A stretch of DNA of 64,000 nucleotides from Flavobacterium sp. Sd200 (GTDB lineage Bacteria; Bacteroidota; Bacteroidia; Flavobacteriales; Flavobacteriaceae), in contig NZ_WUMN01000003.1 in NCBI RefSeq assembly GCF_009826935.1, positions 434,001 to 498,000 of the forward strand, written 5' to 3'. The position numbers and the translations under genes were made by a program. Positions 60,421 through 64,000 of this stretch are shown here, piece by piece. The stretch's first letter is position 1. Each line of letters starts with the position of its first letter. A model generated the notes under the pieces. The model saw nothing but the letters and a program-made list of their open reading frames with translations, was not told the origin of the DNA and ran no database searches.

Positions 60421-60981
60421 ATGAAAACTTCAAAAATTTTATCAGTAGCTGTTATAGCTTTTACCATGTTAACAGGATCTGCTTCATTTGCACAAAAAAC
60501 TAAAATGGTAGGTGGTGCAGCCATGTATCCTAATAAAAACATTATAGAGAACGCCATGAACTCTAAAGACCATACAACGCTTGTTGCTGCTGTTAAAGCG
60601 GCAGGGCTTGTTGAAACCCTTCAGGGTAAAGGTCCTTTTACTGTTTTTGCACCAACAAATGAAGCCTTTGATAAACTGCCTAAAGGGACGGTTGAAACAC
60701 TTGTTAAGCCCGAGAATAAAAAGAAACTTACAACGATACTAACCTATCATGTGGTGGCCGGAAAATGGAGTGCTGCCGATGTAATGGCTGCCATTAAAAA
60801 GGGTGGAGGTAAAGCAGAGGTTACTACAGTGCAGGGCGGTAAACTTTGGTTTAAAATGGATGGTAAAGATGTTTGGGTGATAGATGAAAAGGGCGGTAAA
60901 GCCAAGATTACTATTACTGATGTTAATCAAAGTAATGGCGTTATACATGTTGTCGACACTGTTTTAATGCCCAAAAGTTAA
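60421..60981 (+). CDS. Secreted fasciclin-domain protein
   Basis: 186 residues from the ATG at 60421. Signal peptide ends A-S-F-A-Q (~residue 24). One FAS1 domain: N-I-I-E-N-A-M-N-S-K-D-H-T-T-L-V-A-A-V-K-A-A-G, G-P-F-T-V-F-A-P-T-N-E-A-F-D, L-T-Y-H-V-V-A-G-K, N-G-V-I-H-V-V-D-T-V-L-M-P. These domains bind other surface molecules in adhesion. Single gene with a terminator downstream. Confidence 0.85.
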   Translation: MKTSKILSVAVIAFTMLTGSASFAQKTKMVGGAAMYPNKNIIENAMNSKDHTTLVAAVKAAGLVETLQGKGPFTVFAPTNEAFDKLPKGTVETLVKPENKKKLTTILTYHVVAGKWSAADVMAAIKKGGGKAEVTTVQGGKLWFKMDGKDVWVIDEKGGKAKITITDVNQSNGVIHVVDTVLMPKS

Positions 60982-61007
60982 AGATTTTTGCCCCCGAATA
61001 TTTTTTG

Positions 61008-61033
61008 CCCACTCGAAAGAGTGGGTTTTTTAT
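61008..61033 (+). terminator. Terminator of the fasciclin gene
   Basis: CCCACTC (61008-61014) and GAGTGGG (61019-61025) pair across GAAA, followed by T6. It repeats the hairpin core found after the DUF3467 gene. Confidence 0.85.
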
Positions 61034-61107
61034 ATGTCATATTCCATTCTTGATGAATTTGTATAGATATGGATTTATTCGGTAGGAAGGATTTTTGTAG
61101 AGAATAA

Positions 61108-61296
61108 TTATTTTCTGACCTTTATTCGTCTTGAAAATTTCACCAAGAAAAATACAAAAAGAATAACGGCTAACGGAATTGAAAAATAGCCTATATCTAC
61201 ATTGTCAAAAAAAAGTCTTCGTAGTAATTCCAGCCCAAGTATTATAAAGATTATTGTTAGAGATGTCTTTAAAAAATAATATAATGTATTTCTCAC
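61108..61296 (-). CDS. Small predicted two-helix membrane protein
   Basis: 62 residues from a GTG start. Two hydrophobic segments (L-T-I-I-F-I-I-L-G-L-E-L-L near 12-24 and I-P-L-A-V-I-L-F-V-F-F-L-V near 40-52) and a basic end (F-S-R-R-I-K-V-R-K). No known family was recognised. It lies between rny and the fasciclin gene, without a clear promoter, and could be spurious. Confidence 0.45.
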   Translation of the reverse strand: MRNTLYYFLKTSLTIIFIILGLELLRRLFFDNVDIGYFSIPLAVILFVFFLVKFSRRIKVRK

Positions 61297-61413
61297 AGCT
61301 TAATTATTTTAGAAATTATAAATTTTGATAAAATAGATCAGTATAAAGAGATTGTCTTCCTTTTTTAGACACGTAACTACAACTAATTTAAAAAATATAT
61401 TAATAACACCCAC

Positions 61414-61445
61414 AAAAAAAGAGCCACCTCACGGCAGCTCTCTTT
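61414..61445 (-). terminator. Terminator of rny
   Basis: On the minus strand AAAGAGAGCTGCC (61444 down) pairs imperfectly with GGTGGCTCTTT around a GTGA loop and is followed by TTTT. It lies ~35 bases past the rny stop. Confidence 0.65.
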
Positions 61446-61477
61446 ATAATCTATATATTCTAAGACTTTGAGCGTCT

Positions 61478-63064
61478 TTATTTTGCAATATTAACTGCCC
61501 TTGTTTCCCTGATAACGGTAATTTTTACCTGTCCCGGGTAAGTCATTTCGGTTTGTATTTTGTGCGATATTTCAAACGAAAGGTTAGAAGCCATATCGTC
61601 GCTCACTTTTTCACTTTCTACAATTACACGAAGCTCACGGCCTGCCTGTATGGCATAGGCACTTTTAACGCCCTGAAAACCGTAGGCAATGTCTTCAAGG
61701 TCTTTAAGACGCTGTATATAAGAATCAAGTACCTGTCTCCTTGCACCCGGTCTTGCGCCACTAATAGCGTCACACACCTGTACGATTGGCGATAGCAGCG
61801 ATTTCATTTCAATTTCGTCGTGGTGAGCACCAATGGCGTTACAAACTTCTTCTTTCTCTCCATATTTTTCAGCCCATTGCATACCAAGTAAAGCGTGCGG
61901 AAGGTCGCTCTCTGCATCCGGCACTTTACCTATATCGTGCAGTAGTCCGGCACGTTTGGCAAGTTTAACGTTAAGGCCAAGTTCGGCAGCCATAATACCA
62001 CAAAGTTTAGATACCTCGCGGCTGTGCTGCAACAGGTTTTGCCCGTAAGAAGAACGGTATTTCATCCTTCCCACAATTTTTATAAGCTCAGGATGCAGGC
62101 CATGTATACCAAGGTCTATAACAGTACGCTTACCTACTTCTATAATTTCGTCTTCAATTTGTTTGGTGGTTTTTGCAACCACCTCTTCAATACGTGCCGG
62201 GTGAATACGGCCATCTGTAACCAGTTTGTGTAGCGACAGTCGTGCCACCTCCCTGCGCACAGGGTCAAAACAGCTAAGGATGATAGCCTCCGGAGTGTCG
62301 TCTACAATGATCTCTACACCTGTAGCGGCCTCAATTGCTCGGATGTTACGCCCTTCACGGCCAATTATACGCCCTTTTACATCGTCAGATTCTATGTTGA
62401 ATACCGATACACAGTTTTCTACCGCTTCCTCTGTACCCACACGCTGTATAGTACCGATAATTATCTTTTTAGCCTCCTGCTGCGCAGTAAGCTTGGCTTC
62501 TTCTATAGTTTCCTGTATGTGGCTCATAGCGCTTGTTTTGGCCTCAGCCTTAAGGCTTTCTATGAGCTGGTTTTTAGCGTCATCGGCAGACAGGCCGGAT
62601 ATAACCTCAAGCTGCTCTACCTGGCTTTTGTGCAGGCGGTCTATTTCCTGCTGTTTTTTGTCTAAATGCTCTATGCGGGTTGTATAATCGGTAGTCTTGG
62701 CTTCAAGTTCGTCGTTTAGCTTTTTGGTCTTGGCAAGCTCATTAGACACCTGGCTCTCTTTATCGCGGGTACGTTTTTCTACCTCGGCAATTTTTTTGTC
62801 TTTGCCCAATATTACCTGTTCATGCTCGGCTTTAAGTTCAAGAAATTTTTCTTTAGCTCTTAGCTCTTTATCTTTTTTAAGGTTCTCTCCCTCTGTAGTG
62901 GCAGTTTTAAGTATAATTCCTGCTTCTTTTTTTGCGTCTTCAAGTGCCCTTTTTGCATCTTCCAGCACGCCCGAGGCTTTTTTCTTTTCAAATGTCTTTG
63001 CAATGCCAAAACCAATGGCAAGGCCGGCAATAATGCCAATAAATATAAAAAGTGTTGTATCCAT
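61478..63064 (-). CDS. rny: Ribonuclease Y
   Basis: 528 residues. N-terminal membrane helix (~3-22), a long coiled coil (~30-200), KH domain with G-R-E-G-R-N-I at 235-241, and an HD domain with H376-D377 in L-L-H-D-I-G-K. Membrane-bound endoribonuclease that starts mRNA decay. Its ATG is about 20 bases after the T run at the end of the 6S-like RNA, with no visible promoter between, so it may be read through from the zapA transcript. Confidence 0.95.
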   Translation of the reverse strand: MDTTLFIFIGIIAGLAIGFGIAKTFEKKKASGVLEDAKRALEDAKKEAGIILKTATTEGENLKKDKELRAKEKFLELKAEHEQVILGKDKKIAEVEKRTRDKESQVSNELAKTKKLNDELEAKTTDYTTRIEHLDKKQQEIDRLHKSQVEQLEVISGLSADDAKNQLIESLKAEAKTSAMSHIQETIEEAKLTAQQEAKKIIIGTIQRVGTEEAVENCVSVFNIESDDVKGRIIGREGRNIRAIEAATGVEIIVDDTPEAIILSCFDPVRREVARLSLHKLVTDGRIHPARIEEVVAKTTKQIEDEIIEVGKRTVIDLGIHGLHPELIKIVGRMKYRSSYGQNLLQHSREVSKLCGIMAAELGLNVKLAKRAGLLHDIGKVPDAESDLPHALLGMQWAEKYGEKEEVCNAIGAHHDEIEMKSLLSPIVQVCDAISGARPGARRQVLDSYIQRLKDLEDIAYGFQGVKSAYAIQAGRELRVIVESEKVSDDMASNLSFEISHKIQTEMTYPGQVKITVIRETRAVNIAK

Positions 63065-63082
63065 ATCGTGTTATTTGTATAT

Positions 63083-63250
63083 ATAAAAAAAGCCTACATC
63101 AGTGTATAATTGTATAAACTCTTTAAAGACAAGTTTAAGGCTAACCCGCTGTTCAAGGATCTGCTCGAGGCAGCTTGCTTTAGTAGCGGCGATTCACCCA
63201 TTTAAAGAATTGGCGTTGAGTTTATCAAAAAAGTACTAATGTAGGCAGTA
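63083..63250 (-). ncRNA. ssrS: 6S-like RNA (ssrS)
   Basis: On the minus strand the 168 bases fold into one long irregular hairpin: closing stem GCCTACAT (63246-63239) with ATGTAGGC (63099-63092), then ATAAACTC (63225-63218 complement) with GAGTTTAT, TTTAAAG with CTTTAAA, a large central bulge, then AGCGG/CCGCT and a terminal stem with CTGC/GCAG and CAAG/CTTG. A T7 run ends it. This is the 6S architecture, in which the bulge mimics an open promoter and traps RNA polymerase. A Flavobacteriales 6S class (6S-Flavo) exists and lies between zapA and rny in other bacteria (recollection). Not confirmed by covariance search. Confidence 0.75.
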
Positions 63251-63275
63251 TCGTTTGTATGTTAAGAACGTATTT

Positions 63276-63566
63276 TTATGTAAGAAGGTCACCCAGTTTA
63301 CTATCCATTTCCAGCAGTCTTTCTATGGTCTCTTCGGCATCAGCCGATTTGTCCAGTTGTTTTTGCTCCACCTGTGCTGCAAACTGTAGTGCACACATGG
63401 CAAGCACATCCTGCTTATCTCTCACTGCATAGTTTTCTTCAAACTGCTTTATCATGGCATCAATTTTCTTGGAAGCACTCCTTAAGCCTTCTTCCTGCGA
63501 AGGATTTACCGTTAAAGGGTACACCCTGTCTGCTATTGATATTTTTATTTTCAGTTTTTCGTCCAT
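63276..63566 (-). CDS. zapA: Cell division protein ZapA
   Basis: 96 residues. Begins with K-I-K-I-S-I-A-D-R-V-Y-P-L, then R-S-A-S-K-K-I-D-A-M-I-K-Q-F and a C-terminal coiled coil. ZapA bundles FtsZ filaments. The small coiled-coil gene lies 7 bases upstream on the same strand and the 6S-like RNA lies downstream. Confidence 0.9.
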   Translation of the reverse strand: MDEKLKIKISIADRVYPLTVNPSQEEGLRSASKKIDAMIKQFEENYAVRDKQDVLAMCALQFAAQVEQKQLDKSADAEETIERLLEMDSKLGDLLT

Positions 63567-63573
63567 TGCCTCC

Positions 63574-63864
63574 CTAATCAGAAAGTTGTGCTATGCAATG
63601 ATCAATATCTCGAATCAATGAATTTATCCTGAGTTTCGTTTCTCTCTTATTGTCGTCACTGCCCAGTAATGAATTAGCCATCCTTAAAGATTCGTTTTGC
63701 TGTTTAAGCATCTCTATCTCTTCCTGCTGCCTGCTAATAAGCGATTGCCTTTGCAACAGTTCATCCTCAAGCCTGCCGTTAGCCTGTTTGAGGCCCTGCA
63801 TTTTTTGGGCAAGCTTAATAAGCTTACCATCAATAGAATCAACTATTTTGGATATTTCGCCCAT
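63574..63864 (-). CDS. Coiled-coil protein upstream of zapA (ZapB-like)
   Basis: 96 residues, almost all coiled coil (L-A-Q-K-M-Q-G-L-K-Q-A-N-G-R-L-E-D-E-L, Q-E-E-I-E-M-L-K-Q-Q-N-E-S-L). Its place right before zapA and its size suggest a division protein like ZapB, but sequence alone does not prove it. The ATG at 63864 starts the unit of this protein, zapA, 6S-like RNA and rny; 63865-64000 shows only an AT-rich inverted repeat near 63930-63954. Confidence 0.75.
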   Translation of the reverse strand: MGEISKIVDSIDGKLIKLAQKMQGLKQANGRLEDELLQRQSLISRQQEEIEMLKQQNESLRMANSLLGSDDNKRETKLRINSLIRDIDHCIAQLSD

Positions 63865-64000
63865 GCACAGCTAAATTCATTACATCATTGTACAAAGTTA
63901 ATATTACTTTAATGAGAAACAAGAGCAACACGAAAAAATGTTCATTTTTTTTCGTAAAGGCGTAATAATTTGCGGCGTAAATAGTTATAAGTTTAAGCTA

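Noticed and set aside
62226..63086. Plus-strand frames opposite rny
   Set aside because: They are antisense to a fully conserved ribonuclease Y gene and are rich in Ser, an effect of reading the complement of its Glu/Lys codons.
1..64000. CRISPR arrays, insertion sequences, prophage, rRNA
   Set aside because: No regularly spaced identical repeats, transposase or phage genes or rRNA sequences were seen; the only recombinase is the XerC-type housekeeping enzyme.

Overview
The window is a 64 kb chromosomal piece of a member of the Flavobacteriaceae (phylum Bacteroidota), probably Flavobacterium or a close relative. The signs are type IX secretion (T9SS) sorting domains on several secreted proteins, Bacteroidota promoters (TTG/TTTG about 17-23 bases before TAnnTTTG), almost no Shine-Dalgarno sequences except before rpsU, Flavobacterium-type families (DUF4295, DUF2851, DUF3467), many lipoproteins and a TonB receptor. 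The genus is an inference; no 16S rRNA gene is present.

Layout. 1-10.2 kb is accessory and envelope-related: the end of a T9SS type B client, a Thr/Pro-rich secreted protein, an SRPBCC membrane protein, an MFS exporter, a helical-repeat protein, a T9SS type A client, a TonB receptor and a PQQ-dehydrogenase-like lipoprotein. Three different inverted-repeat elements lie between these genes. 10.4-18.4 kb holds hpt and adk, then a CorC/HlyC-type protein, a lipoprotein, a zinc-ribbon/TPR membrane protein next to an intramembrane metalloprotease, two minus-strand genes, and obgE. 18.4-29.4 kb has stress and envelope genes (Spy-like proteins, VOC protein, Hsp20, a lone antitoxin-like protein, a glycosyltransferase, a dehydrogenase E2 subunit), two tandem delta-60-repeat secreted proteins and a VanX-like dipeptidase. 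29.5-43.7 kb is mixed housekeeping: DnaQ-like exonuclease, FAH-family protein, HPt protein, cinA, rpmB-rpmG-DUF4295-ftsY, a serine hydrolase, a DUF721 protein, an alpha-2-macroglobulin-like protein, DUF2851, a PspC-like protein, a helix-hairpin-helix protein and an acyl-CoA dehydrogenase. 43.8-45.2 kb is a surface alpha-amylase.

45.2-60.3 kb is the core gene-expression block: rpsU, a XerC-like recombinase, a hibernation factor, tRNA-Thr, tRNA-Tyr, tRNA-Thr, tuf, tRNA-Trp, secE, nusG, rplK, rplA, rplJ, rplL, rpoB, rpoC and a DUF3467 gene. Hairpins between rplL and rpoB and between rpoB and rpoC look like attenuators or processing sites. 60.4-64 kb has a fasciclin protein and, on the minus strand, a coiled-coil protein, zapA, a 6S-like RNA, rny and a small membrane protein.

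No rRNA, CRISPR array, complete insertion sequence or prophage was seen. The points most worth following up are the zinc-ribbon/TPR plus site-2-protease-like pair (13.9-15.3 kb), the tandem duplication of delta-60 genes that carried along the 3' end of the upstream E2 gene, the single strong Shine-Dalgarno in front of rpsU, the 6S-like RNA ending about 20 bases before rny, and an 18-base sequence shared by the E2 coding sequence and an intergenic region.
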